Below, piece after piece: positions 46,612 through 58,586 of a stretch of 64,000 nucleotides of DNA. The stretch lies in NCBI GenBank assembly GCA_016800925.1, contig JABCPU010000098.1, forward strand, positions 62,001 to 126,000, written 5' to 3'. The DNA is from Suillus spraguei. Taxonomy: Eukaryota; Basidiomycota; Agaricomycetes; Boletales; Suillaceae. Positions within the stretch are counted from its first letter, which is position 1. Each line of letters opens with the position of its first letter. The translations under genes were made by a program, and so were the position numbers. The notes under the pieces were generated by a model that did no database searches, was not told the origin of the DNA, and saw only the letters and a list, made by a program, of their open reading frames with translations.

Positions 46612-48657
46612 TCAGAAGATGGTGTCGACAATCTGATTCATGTCCTGCATACCGGAGGTTAGTTAAGTGGTACGAAGCAAAACATTTAGGAAAGGACCAA
46701 CTAGTGGGTAATGGCTGGCGTACTGTCGTCAGGCTAGTCAGACACGAGAACAAACAAAAGGAACAGAAGAACTACCCCTGGGTTTTGCCAGTCGGTTCTC
46801 GCTTTTGACGTACGGTGAGCTTTCTGACAACTCATGTACTCATCCAAGTCATGGATGACTACCTCCGTATTGTGTCGGAGGATTGGCTTTGTCTTCTCTC
46901 GAGTCATCCTACTATCGACATCGGTGGCGCGACGATTGACAATCCTGAGCTGCAGCTGCCGTTTCTCATTTAATTTATCCACACGATCCCTTGGGGGTAT
47001 TTGTCAGGAAGAATCAGATAGAAAAGATGGAACCCAAACTTGATGTGTGTGAGTAAGGTGAACAGCGATGGTCTGGGATCTTGTGCTGTGTTCCAATGTA
47101 TGTGTTTCATGTCTAAATTTAATGTTTCGAAGCATACTTACATACGCATTCGATGAAAAACTACAAGGAGCATGTTAGGCAAACCCACCGAAAACGATAT
47201 GGAACTCGCACCTTGGTCACAGTGCCACGAGTCTCATCGTCATCATATGCATATTCATTATCACGACACGCCGACAATGAAACCTACTGGCGTTGCAGCG
47301 AAAGTAAATCAAGCAGGACCAAATAACACGCACTACATGCGCTGCCTCCTGTTCTTCTGTTTTCATCTTGTGACAGTCACCCGTACACTTGAAAAGAGAG
47401 ACTGGGGACAAAACCCGACGGAAAGCAGAAGGTGAGTTGTCATTAAACATGTCCGGAAGCCAGCTGCTAGGAGATTGAGGTTGCGTAAAAATACTGTTTA
47501 GCGTCAGTGAAGGATTCCCCGCACGTCCACGCGGTAGAGGTTGTTGGTCGATGACCGCTGATTAATTATGATCATATACAAACGAGTCAGAAATTTCAAG
47601 GAAAAAGAGGACGTGGTGCATACGGAGTGTCCTTGCTCTCGACACGAAATCTCATCCTTATGTCAGCATACCAGAGTATTACACAAAGCAGCTCGACATA
47701 CTCGGTAAGAAGCGTCCCGTGAACGGCTTTCGTCGAGTCTTCACAGCATCTCCAGACCGTAACTTATTGCACTTGTAGTGATCCAGGTCTTTTGAATTCT
47801 AATCAGATCGGGTATTAGCTAGGAGTAGGACCACTAGCACTGACCCAAAATCGTCGCAGAGTGGCAAGAGTCCCATAGTGCCTGTCTCCCAAAAAGACAA
47901 TGAGCTGGTATTGCACGATGCTTCGGAATATTTACTTACGAAAAGTTTACAGCCTCGTGGTAAGGGGTCTACCAGTGCTTTTCTCAATTTCTGCAAACGC
48001 ATGACCAGTTGAAAAATCAAGAAACAACGTATGAGGGAACCGTACGTTATCAATAATATGGTGACCGGTGTACCCGTATATGACTGGCAGATGTGAACAA
48101 ATGCAAAGAGTGAACGTGCTATAAAATATACCTTCGTCCTTCCCATCCGTTTCCGTGTGATGATTGCAAGTTACTTGGCTTCCGTGTCCGGAATCTTGTC
48201 CATTCCAATGTGTCATTCTGATTCCTCACGAACTGGCAAGACATTTCTCACTTACAATAGAAAAAGAATTGGTCATTTGCGGATGCATTTGCAACCATCT
48301 TAGTGATTTGCTTGAGCTGTCAGACATCGATTCAGTCACTTCGGCGAGCTCTGGTCATTAAGGGCCTTACTATGTTCCTCCGTGATGGCCAGAGATATTT
48401 TGGGAGCATCTTATCATGCTTCATTAACACAATATTCGCTTCGGGGTAATTGAACTTGTCTGTGAACATCGTAACGAAGATCGAGATTCAGAAGAATGAT
48501 CCAGGCCCAGGAGACAGTACGACTCACCGATAAGGAGGCATTTGAGCGCTTCGGCGTCCTCATGGGCATGTTGCAAAAAAAGAAAGTCTTTGTTATTCAC
48601 AGACTGGACTGCGATGAGTAGGCCTTTCTTATTTCCAACGTTGGTAGAGTTTGCCAT
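46612..48657 (-). CDS. Metacaspase-like protease (peptidase C14), gene 1
   Basis: The protein starts MANSTNVGNKKGLLIAVQSV, the first strand of the caspase fold. After short introns it continues DKFNYPEANIVLMKHDKMLP, then ANDQFFFYYSGHGSQVTCNH, which holds the catalytic histidine in SGHGSQ. TETDGKDE, GYTGHHIIDN and KLRKALVDPLPRGCKLF lead to ALWDSCHSATILG with the catalytic cysteine. Later exons give a p10-like part, VSLSACRDNEYAYDDDETRG TVTK in the joined sequence, and a C-terminal helical region (LNEKRQLQLRIVNRR) ending DMNQIVDTIF. Metacaspases cleave after Arg or Lys and act in stress or cell death. At least ten exons are needed, so single junctions may be wrong. A second copy lies 2 kb downstream in position and in the same orientation. 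Confidence 0.75.
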
Positions 48658-50718
48658 AAATAGAGCAAATACAAAGTGAAGGTTTCTAAAAAGTAAGTGA
48701 TATGTTTGAAGGTGATCGACCGCAACAAGATAGACGATCCGCAGTTGTGATCTATGTCTTGATTAACTGTTGAGTGTTCTGATCAAGTTCAAATCAAACG
48801 CCAATGGAGTTTGCTTGACTCCGAGCGTTTGAGCAAGGTGATGGAGCGATGGGGTCAACAAGTGATAAGAGAAATGACTCGAACTTCTGTGACATAAATT
48901 TATACCTACGAGTCAGAGTTAGTGCCAAGTACTGATCATCGAAAAGATCTGGGAAATATACAGGTTTGCACAGGCTTAGTACACGATACGGCATTACAAA
49001 AGGCAGTACTTGCTGTTGGTAGAAAAGATCTAGGAAAACCACAGGTTTACACAGGGTAGGACTGGGTGTTGGTTGCGGGGAGTGACTAGTGACTCAGTGT
49101 GTGTCGACGCAGCGGCCGTGCGACGGCCCCGCGCTCGAGTCTGAGCGGGTTAGCACGTGCTGACTCATCGGAGCTGGGTGGGGAACGATTGACGTACTTA
49201 TTAGTAATACAGGGCACACATGCTGTAACGCTTCTAGGCAGAAAATCTGACTTCGGCTGCTGAATGTTAAAGCTGCATGTGAGACTGAGGATGCCATCAT
49301 ATCATGTGAAAACGGGGTTTGGGATACGAGCATTGACAAGCTGAGTTTCTGCCCAAATAATATTCGTGTTCTAGAGCGAGGTGACCGTGAAATGAGGATT
49401 CTTGCCTGGGACACGCCGTAAAGCCAAATGCAGGAAATACGTGATTTCGTAGTGCCGTCATGACCTCTGCATTAGCTCCGAAAAATTTGTTCCTCGCACG
49501 GTGTAGTATGCTATGCACGTTCGTGCAACATATCCAGAATTTTCCGCCACGAAAACGGTGCAGAAAACACATCTTGCTCGAAGTTCAGTGTTTTTAATTA
49601 ACCACATGACCAGGAAATCTATCGGAAGGAACCGGTGAGTCAACCTATCAGATTATCAACAGGGTTTGGTGACTTTGGTAGGTATCTATTGCCCGTACTG
49701 CCTCAGCAAACTCGCAACCATCTACTGTTTGACCTGTAGATCAGCGTCGCACTTGTGAGTTGGAATTAGCACACAACTGATTAATATAAAATATCTGCTC
49801 AAGTTTCACTTACTACACGAGGATTAGCAAGTCATTCAGTTGTGGGCGCTGATGCGCGTCCACGCGTCTCCTCCTCGGACAAAGTACCATAAGCATGGTG
49901 TGATTGCGATGAATGACTCGGCGTGTGAAACAGGCCTTCTAGCTGACCTCTCCAGCAAGACTGGTACGAGTTCTATCTAGGACTGCGACCGGCTTTTCGA
50001 AATGTGTGACCAGTATGGGAAGTATGTTTGACGACGGCGCTCCGAATCTAGACACTCCGCAATCTTGACTCGGACGATGCGGCTTGTCTCGCTTACTCTG
50101 AGTCTTACCCTTGATGCCACCTCTAGGAGTAGCTGCGCCTTGATCGCACAGCTTTCCAAGTTAACCTCATACTCTATAAACTCCTTCCAATTGCCGCTCG
50201 CCATTTCCCTTCCACTCTTTGTTACCGTGCATGTTTACATCCAAATGATCAATGCACTCTGTTTTCTCCAGAGGCAGCTGCTACAGCTCCGTTACCCGAA
50301 GTAACAGCTGGCGGGTTCGTCTGGCCGCCTTACGCGACTCACAATGTTCGAGCAAGATTTATAGCAACCATTGGAAGTTATGAATAAGATATGTAAGCTG
50401 TTAGGTAGAATACAAAAGGACTAACAGCTCGAAGGAAAACTAGTGTGTATGAATGTTGATGTAGGGTATGTACTGTAGTATAATATTGTCCTGGATGTCA
50501 TAAGCTGTACTAGACAGTGGTATTTGCTCGAAGTCGTGATATGAAGAGAAAGGCCTCCGAAGGTCCTCCCAGGTAAATTAATATTTAAGCAATAAGGTAG
50601 AATTCAACAACCAACGTAGTAGCCGTGCCAGGTAATATAATTCGTGTTGTGCTTCATAATTCAACGATCTGTGATAAATCCTGAATCACATGAATGAACA
50701 TAACGCTCAATACGCAAG
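48658..50718. other. Intergenic between the two metacaspase-like genes
   Basis: About 2 kb with no recognised gene. A 34-base direct repeat (GAAAAGATCT, then AGGTTT and ACACAGG) occurs at 48938-48972 and 49021-49057. An open frame at 49977-50204 on the minus strand (MASGNWKEFIEYEVN) is unassigned. Confidence 0.45.
48938..49057. repeat. Pair of direct repeats, about 35 bp each
   Basis: GAAAAGATCTGGGAAATATA with CAGGTTTGCACAGG is repeated about 82 bases later as GAAAAGATCTAGGAAAACCA with CAGGTTTACACAGG. It lies in the upstream region of metacaspase-like gene 1. Confidence 0.75.
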
Positions 50719-52571
50719 CTACGTTATTGAACTCACCAGGCGATAGTGGCTCGAGTACTATACGAAAAACAGGGTAAGCATGAAGAACATGACAAAGGAA
50801 TGGCGAACGCACCGAAGGCTGCTGAGAGTTCAATGTAGAAGTGTCATTTCCGTCGTCGCAGTGGCTGTGGTGATCGCATTTGCGCCAATCCTGGATTTCG
50901 ACTTCATGTTCCGACACTCTCCGCAGATGATGAGAGCGGTGAGTCGTCTTGCCAGCCTGTTCCATCGCCTGTATGCGTCTGCGAGTAATATCCTCGACCT
51001 TTCCCCTGTGAGATGCTCATTAGCGCGCCGTAGGAGATAGGAAAGTGCCACGCACCGTATGTGGGAGAGTAGGTCGCCATAAGAAGGTCTAGGGTTGCAC
51101 TCTAAAGAGAATGAGTTATATAGCCCTCTTCCCCTGAATATATATTTCTCACCAAGGTACTCGATAAAAAACTAAGCGATCATCAGTCAGACTAGAAATG
51201 CTTAGAAGACTGAAACATACCTTCGTCACAGTTTCATGTGTAACATTGTCGTCATATGCTAATTCACTGTCCTTGCATGCAGATAAGGAAACCTTGGGGG
51301 TGTCAAATTCAGAATATACCAGAATGCATCCATAAGGAAAACACGCACGACGGAGGCCATGATTTGGTTCTCAGGGGGTGTCATAGGACAATTGAACGTG
51401 CATGGAGGCGTGTATGAGTCAGGAGAAGTCACTTTGCAGAGATCTACGCCATCAGGATCAAATGATACATTTCTTAATTGAGAGTCGTCCTTTGACGAGA
51501 AACGACCATCATAGCTATCCTTCATGCTGGAGCTGAGCCTCTTGCCTGAGTAGCGAATGTTAAAGTGGTGATGAACAGAGCAACAAAATACCCACTGAGG
51601 CTCTTGGTTTTCCTTGCAAGACCTGAAATAATCAGTATCGACTTGGAGACATAAAGACCTGGCTCTCACCTGTCAAGACTTTGAGGGGCGTCCTCCATAA
51701 CCCGTTGCAATTGAAATGCTCCAAATCTTTGATGCTTACATTAGTGCGAAAACAAGCACGAACTTCAGACCTAGTACGTACCCAGCACCGTGTGAGAGTG
51801 GCAACAATCCCACAGCGCCTGTTTACCACACGATATCGTTAATAAGACGTAAAAATTAATTCGAATACGCACGAAAAGCTTGGCGCCATGAGGTAATGGA
51901 TCAACGAGGTGTTGTTTTAACGTCTTGAAATCGTTCAGCATCATGAACCAAACGATGACCATGACATGGAGCCTACATTATCAATGATGCGCTTCCCCGT
52001 GTAGGCAAGGATGGCTGTGTCAAAGATTTAAACACAGCTTAAAAAAACGTGACTCGGACACTACCTTCGTCCATGTTGTCGGGTTCAGTGTGGTGTTTGC
52101 AAGTCACCTGATCGCCATGCCCAGTGTCTGATGGATCGATAATTAGTGCTCATAAATATAGAGCCCGTTGCAAGAGCTTACTTACAGTAAAAAAAAATCC
52201 GGTCGTATTGGGATGTTTGTTCGACTATGAGGTCGATCTCGCGCAGCTGCACTCAACAATTGGATGGGCTATAGAAAATACGTAATTTAGGATGCTCACT
52301 ATGTTTCCACTACTGGGATATAACTTTGGCGAAACGCTCTTATGATGCATCATAATGACGATGTTTTCAGGGTGGTAGCCACGAACTGCAATAACTTAGT
52401 CCGACTATGTTCCCCGTCAGAAAACATATACATACAGTTTACAAGGAAGTCTCTCATATTCGCCACATCTTTGTGTGCTTGATGGAGGGTTGGGAAATTC
52501 TTTACTTTTTCCACACCAATAAGGAGTGCCCTTCGAACTCCTTCAGGCTTGGGAGGAACGTCACCCGGCAT
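50719..52571 (-). CDS. Metacaspase-like protease (peptidase C14), gene 2
   Basis: The start is MPGDVPPKPEGVRRALLIGV, followed by LHQAHKDVANMRDFLVN. Exons then give FRGYHPENIVIMMHHKSV, QYDRIFFYYTGHGDQVTCKH (catalytic histidine), TEPDNMDEAILAYTGKRIID, TLKQHLVDPLPHGAKLF and ALWDCCHSHTVLG (catalytic cysteine). A p10-like exon reads VSLSACKDSELAYDDNVTHE TVTK in the joined sequence. The C-terminal part includes CNPRPSYGDLLSHIR, then VEDITRRRIQAMEQAGKTTH and a His/Cys-rich stretch KCDHHSHCDDG. The splice after LNSQQPS joins to YSSHYRLVSSIT and TAG. Both catalytic residues are kept. It matches gene 1 exon by exon, so the two arose by duplication, but they have diverged considerably. Confidence 0.75.
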
Positions 52572-52926
52572 TTATAGACTGGTAGGTTTGGGCTCAGTCA
52601 AATATACCGATAGTATATGCCAGTGCTTTCGAGCACGATAATGTAAGAGGTTAATGTCCTGGGGATTCGATGACCTGGCGGTGTGGGTTACCCGGTTGAG
52701 GGGAATGAAGACGCAATTTGAAGGTAACAGGGAATAAACTTGAGAGATTTTATGTACACTGTGTAGGAGACACAGCAGCGCACAGCTTATCTCAAGAGCT
52801 GTAGAGCAGAGACACAATGAGAGTTGCAGTATTGTACAGGATGGGGGATGGCAGACAGGAATTACGTAAATATCGGTGCACGACGGCTTATGGGTTTGAG
52901 TGAAATGTAGTCCGAACCAGTCGTGA
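52572..52926. other. Intergenic, promoter side of metacaspase-like gene 2
   Basis: About 355 bases, including the open frame 52572-52982 on the minus strand, which has no recognisable content. Nothing else seen. Confidence 0.45.
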
Positions 52927-54435
52927 TCAATATTCGGCATTCCGCATGGCAAATTCAGGTTCCCAAGTGTCGCATTCAACATGCGTCAGCCATACATCTC
53001 GTTTCTCTCTCGCCCAGCGCTGCAGAGTTCGGCAGTTTCTACGCTTCCCCTCAGGACACGCACACTCCCACCACATTGGAGGTTTCCACGAGCCTTCATA
53101 TCGTACTTTGACGGTAATATCAACCTGCCGACTGAGACCCGCTTGGATGAACGCTGGGAAATGTGTCGTATTCGTTGGTTCCAGATGAGGCCCATCCAGT
53201 TGTGGGAGCGTGCGAAAATCTGCAGCAAATGCAACGACACAGGTTCGCTGCCGGTGAGATAAATCCGGTGCTAGGAAGGCGATGATTTCTTGCTGTATTT
53301 CTTCCGGCAGTCGGAAGAACATTGAGGGAGCAGAAACGATATTTGACTTGACACTTGCGGAAAGTCGATTGAGGGCGGAAACTGAAGCAAAGTCAGGAGC
53401 ACCGCCATGTAGGTCCCGCGTGCCCGATCGAAGGAATAATGCACGGCTATACAGCAGTAGCGCGACAGCTTGCTTTTTCACCCAGATCTTTTTCATAAGG
53501 TTCCTCTGGGTTGCGCTGTTTAAAATCCGCCAACCCTCTTGCCACGCAAGAGTGCGCTCCTCACCGTCGCCGTCGTCCTCATCGATATGCAGGTCATCGA
53601 GATTAACCTTGAAAAGGCTGTAGTTCTCACGCTCGATAGCGTTGATGATTTCGCGCGCACCGGGCAGTGTCAGGCTATTCGCATTACACTGCAATTGATC
53701 CAGTTTGCAACGCGATGACGTGACATATTCGACGATGGTAGGGACCGCAACGCGTGTAATGTTGATGGCAGAGAGGCCGAGTTGACGTAAATACCGTGCG
53801 TTGAGGCTGGGAAGGAATGCGCGAACGAAAGCGTCAGAGAGAGTGCCGTTATGGATCAGCTGGAGTATGCATATTCTTGAGCTGTTCAGTGCAGTGGTGA
53901 ACTGTGCGATAACATCCGCATCAGCCGATAATGGGTTCTACGTTAATCATGAGGAAAGTGTCAGTCTGAAGGACTTTAACAAGAGAATACCGTAAGTTTC
54001 CGAACTTACACCGGACAAACATAGTTCCCTGAGCACATCATTGTTCTTGATGAACTTTGATACAGCAAGTAGACCCTTTGCACCTATACCGTTCCCTGTC
54101 AGGTACAACTCGGTAAGGCTATTTTTACATCTTCGACCAGCGGAAGAGTCCAGAAACTTGAAAAGCTGTACGCAACCCTCATCGCCCAATGAACTGTTCC
54201 CGATATCCAATCTATGGACAACCTCACGGCTCTGTATAGTGCCGATAATATTCCTTGCAGCTTCCAGAATGTCAATGGCTATTCGGACCAGTGAAAAAGA
54301 CGCTCAGCGCTCACCAATGGTTGATGCGAGTCTAGCGCTGACGCTCTTTAAGCGTTGATGATTGACAGAACGAACAGTGGCTGGATCATCATCATAATGA
54401 TGTCGAATTTTCTGGGAAGATAACCTGAAGTACAT
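52927..54435 (-). CDS. Leucine-rich-repeat (RNI-like) protein
   Basis: The start MYFRLSSQKIRHHYDDDPAT and SVNHQRLKSVSARLASTI is followed by an intron (54262-54318 region) and AIDILEAARNIIGTIQSREV. Then come ribonuclease-inhibitor-like repeats: LDIGNSSLGDEGCVQLFKFL, LTELYLTGNGIGAKGLLAVS, KNNDVLRELCLSG. A second intron (about 53940-54010) joins NPLSADADVIAQFTTALNSS, LPSLNARYLRQLGLSAINIT and LDQLQCNANSLTLPGAREII. The rest is a non-repeat region, with FRLPEEIQQEIIAFLAPDLS in the middle that resembles an F-box-like helix pair, and an end with ECACPEGKRRNCRTLQRW. The role is unknown; protein binding, perhaps with an SCF-like complex, is an inference. Confidence 0.65.
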
Positions 54436-55005
54436 GATGCAAAGTAGTGGCTGGTCGAGCCTGGGGATAACACGATTGCATTTTCGATTGTGGTCACACT
54501 GTCTGGCCCTTACATACTATTCTGAGAGCGGTCATCTAACCCGGGTGAGAGCCGATAAGGGTGCTGTGTACAATCTGTACTTACCGGGCTGACGCTGGCA
54601 CTGATGAAGTTCCATCGGAATCTAATAATCGTGGAGTTGAACGACATATGTATGTACAGCTTTTTTTTCACAGCTTGTTCTCAAATTGGTTTCCATTCAG
54701 CCACTGGCCCACTGCCAGTTTTAGTTATAATCTGTAGCCGAGAATTAAATGATTACGTCCTTCAGAGACTTTGGACCTTATCTTTCAAGTTGCTCGCTTG
54801 TGTGAGGTACCTGGTACAACATCGAGGCCATTGCCAAATGTATATCGCAGTGGTCGAAGTTATGCAATCACACGTTCAACGATAACTCAACGAGTTTTGT
54901 ACATGTGCTCAGTGACAGTTACTCCTGCGCTGGTTTCTGCAGCCAACAGGCATGCTCCACTCAATTGTTGCTCTTGCGCATCTTTCTGACAAGATATCGC
55001 TCACA
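54436..55005. other. Intergenic, no gene seen
   Basis: About 570 bases between the LRR gene and the next coding remnant; no recognisable feature. Confidence 0.45.
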
Positions 55006-56260
55006 ATGGCAGTGACACAAGTCGCAAACACATTTAATAATACTCATGACACTATCACCACTGATAGCAATATCAATATCCCACCCTTCCATTACACCGG
55101 TACCACAGTTGCAGAGTTTTGCAGAGTTTCCTCGCCAGACGATGTGAGTTTGTTGGCCTCCGTTGTGCCCCATTAATATGAATACTTTCGAAACAGAATA
55201 CATATAATTATGAACAGCTCATGGTCCAAATTATGTCCCATGCCACACTAGCCTGTTTTCAGTGCAGCTACTCTAATTGTACGCTGATCTATCATCGGCC
55301 CAGGCTTTGGACGATGCTTCTCCATCAATGAGTCTCACGACGACATCGTGAGGACATTACGATCGGTACAGATTGAACACCACGAACCTCAAGAGGTTCT
55401 GACCAACTCCCACCCAGAATGGCTGATGAGTGTTTTATTTTCCGGCAACTCAATATTGTTTGGAATATCCATTTCTTTCCGTTGAGGGGTATACTCTAAG
55501 TATGACATTACTAGCTAGTCTAATGGGACTGTTTGTGTCCCATTTTGCACCTCTTGAGTCACGAATGCCCTTGAAGTGCCTGATGCCAAACGGTTCCTTG
55601 TCGGGGTTCAAGGCATACTAGGACTCGTTTGAGAAGACACGTCAAGAGGTATTCCTTTCTTCTCATGTTCTACTTGGTCTTATTGCGCTAACATTTACTA
55701 CTGCTGAATTACAACGTCGATGCTTAGTAAGTGCTACTGTGGCTATTACTATGTACCATTTGTACACTTATTTGTGTCTAGGTTCCCGACTGCGTGTGGA
55801 CCGCAAACAAGTTCGAAACTCTCGCGAAGTTCTCCGGTGGGACATGACATTACACAGGTACCAGGTATTGTAACAGGCGGGCAGGAGGAGCTAGTAACAC
55901 GAACGGACGTGCATGCCGGTAGCTCAATTTACAACTATATGACCCTTGAAATGCATTGTTTTCTATTTGTTTTCCGTCGATTTGTGCCAGTACATTATGA
56001 GGACTGCAGGTTGCGAGCCGTCTATTCAAATCTATGGAAATATAACTCCTCAGTTATTCTGCTATCAATCTGCATCGCGACCAGTCGTCCGAGTCTGAGA
56101 CGGAACGCGCCATCTGCCGACGCGCATGATTACTGACAGTGAACTTTCAGATTCTATTGCTTTCTGTCAATCTCTGCAAGGGCGAGGACGTCCATCCTCC
56201 TTTCACTGGGATGTAATCATGAATAGTATTTCATATTCACCTAAACCTTTAAAATTCATA
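55006..56260 (+). pseudogene. Unrecognised gene, probably inactivated
   Basis: The start MAVTQVANTFNNTHDTITTD leads to FHYTGTTVAEFCRVSSPDD. An intron (GTGAGT..AACAG, about 55145-55196) joins NTYNYEQLMVQIMSHATLAC, and another ends at GGCCCAG near 55302. GFGRCFSINESHDDIVRTLR, QIEHHEPQEVLTNSHPEWLM, then SLSGFKAY, a TAG at about 55619-55621, and DSFEKTRQEVFLSSHVLLGL in the same frame. The tail includes MITDSELSDSIAFCQSLQGR and RPSSFHWDVIMNSISYSPKP. The TAG between AY and DSFEKT, where tryptophan would fit, suggests a nonsense change. I do not recognise the family. Confidence 0.4.
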
Positions 56261-56464
56261 CTTGCTTGACGGTACTTTATCGGTAATTGAAGAGTGTGGC
56301 ACAGCCACAAACCTCCCCGGTTTTGTCACGCCGTGGTCAATCTAGTTTAAACTTCACTTACTACTAGTCTTACTTCCAGTTAGCCAGACCTATAGAAGAA
56401 GGAAGATCATTGTTTCAGATACTAGGTCAATCTCAAAGAGGGAGCGTTCACTTTCTTCCAGGTC

Positions 56465-58229
56465 ATGAAGGTTGACGTTGAGTTTCGACAGCCATGTTAA
56501 TTATCGACTGACATTCTGATAGATTGCAGTGGAGGGGTGCAGCCATGGCGCGCTGGACGCGATTTACCGGTACCTACGTGATCTAGAGTCCAGGCACAAC
56601 TATATTGTAGATTTGCTTCTCATGTGTGGAGACTTTCAAGCTATTCGCAATTACAGAGACATGCAATGTATGGCTGTACCACAGAAGTATAGGCAGTTAG
56701 GTGATTTTCACAAGTACGTGCCAATACCGATTCGATATAATTATGCATTGATCCACTTCTCTCTAGGTACTATACAGGAGAAAGGACTGCTCCAGTACTT
56801 ACCATCGTAATAGGCGGGAATCACGAGGCATCAAATTACATGTCGGAACTGTACGCACCTGCTCCGCACGTTGTCTGTATCCTTATCTCCTCTCACAGGT
56901 ATCATGGTGGATGGCTTGCACCAAACATATACTTCCTCGGGCATGCTGGATGCGTCCAAGTGAACGGTATCCGTATCGCTGGTGCATCTGGAATCTTCAA
57001 AAGTAATGACTTCAGTCAAGGTGATTCTCTAGTCACTTTCTTGGATAGTCCAGCATTAAACACACGCAGGTTTTTACGAAAGATTACCTTACGATCATAG
57101 TTCCATGCGAAGTATATACCACATCAGGGAATTCAACGTTCGCCGTCTGTCTTTGGTTCGTGCATCTTGCTCTCTGCGAGTTTCTGACCTCAAATCAGAT
57201 ACGTTACAGCTGTCCTCCCCGGATATCTTCCTTTCTCATGATTGGCCCCAACACATCGAGCGACATGGTGACACTCAGGGTCTCCTTCGCCGAAAACCGT
57301 TTTTCAGGCAGGATATACAGACGGGCAACCTGGGTTCCCCTCCCTTAATGGGACTGTTGCAGACGCTAAAACCAAAATGGTGGTTCTCAGCGCACTTGCA
57401 TGTTCGATTTCAGGCTACCGTGCAGCATGAACAACCTGGTACCGGATCTGATTCTCTGTCCATTACATCGCCACCACAAAACCCAGATGAAATAGCAATT
57501 GCAGATGATGATTTCGATGCAATTGAATCTCAGAATCCTCTAAATGAAGTTCCTCGTTTACAAACGGCTCCCCACAACCCTGATGAAATAACCCTACAAG
57601 AGGAAGAAGAGGAAGTTATACAATCGCCTCCTGTTGCTCATCGGCCTCAGCCATCTGTGACGAATTTCCTTGCATTAGACAAATGCCTTCCAAAACGAGA
57701 ATTTATGGAGGTATGTGGCTCTGTGTTAATGGGACATGGGTCAGCTAATTTCCAATTTAGGTCATCGATGTCCCTACCACATCGGATGAATCTACCACAC
57801 CTGGGCAACGCTGCATGCCGGAGCTCACCTTCGATCCGGAATGGTTGGCAATATCACGTGCTTTCCACCCATTCCTTTCCGTGAGGCGGCGTCAAGCAGA
57901 TTATCCTGACGAAGCAACAGCTCGCGCGAAGGTCGCCGAAGAGATGGAATGGGTCAAGTCGAATGTCCACAACAACGAAGTAAACTCTTCTGATACCCCT
58001 CTTGGTATTCGATCCATTTCGGATTGTCAGACATTCGTGCAGAGTGCCCCTGGTCCTGGAAGTGAAGGATCTCAAAAGAATCAACAACGTACGTGTACTG
58101 ACTTCTTGAAATGTCTTCACTAACAATAGTTGTGCAGCACCTTGGTACACTAATCCTCAGACTTCCGCTTTTTGTGATATGATTGACATTCCAAACATGT
58201 TTGATTTCTCTTCTGACAATCGGGCCTAG
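56465..58229 (+). CDS. DBR1: RNA lariat debranching enzyme
   Basis: The enzyme opens the 2'-5' bond of excised intron lariats in the nucleus. The first exon is only MK; an intron (56471-56522, GTTGAC..TGATAG) leads to [20 protein letters not shown]. All metal and active-site segments are present: [78 protein letters not shown] and [13 protein letters not shown]. The DBR1-specific cysteine in GCSHG replaces the usual aspartate. A variable acidic region follows ([20 protein letters not shown]), then [20 protein letters not shown] and [20 protein letters not shown], ending [12 protein letters not shown]. The gene looks complete, which fits a genome with so many introns. Confidence 0.95.
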
Positions 58230-58586
58230 GAAGCCTGTTAATAGCATTCCACAGAAATATAAATATGTGGCCGCTAACCAGGGGTCTGTGACATCTTAGT
58301 ATTACCATGTAATTACTTATGTTCCTTCATCACACCAGGCACTTGATATCACATTGCACAGTGTCCACGACCCCTGCAGTATTCTCACTGCCATACTAAG
58401 GTTGCGTTTCTGATGGATTACTCTGATTCACATGTTCATGAAATAAATTTCACTTGTTTCTCGAAATCCTAGTACAGCAAGTGCGTAATAGGCGCCTTGC
58501 GGCTGTGGCTCGGATAAATGTGGCATGTCGGCCGTCCATGACCTGTTCTTTTCATTCCTTCCCCTGCTACTGTACAATAGCTCGCA
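58230..58586. other. Intergenic, promoter of WW-like paralogue B
   Basis: About 357 bases between the DBR1 stop and the next start codon on the same strand; no other feature recognised. Confidence 0.5.
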
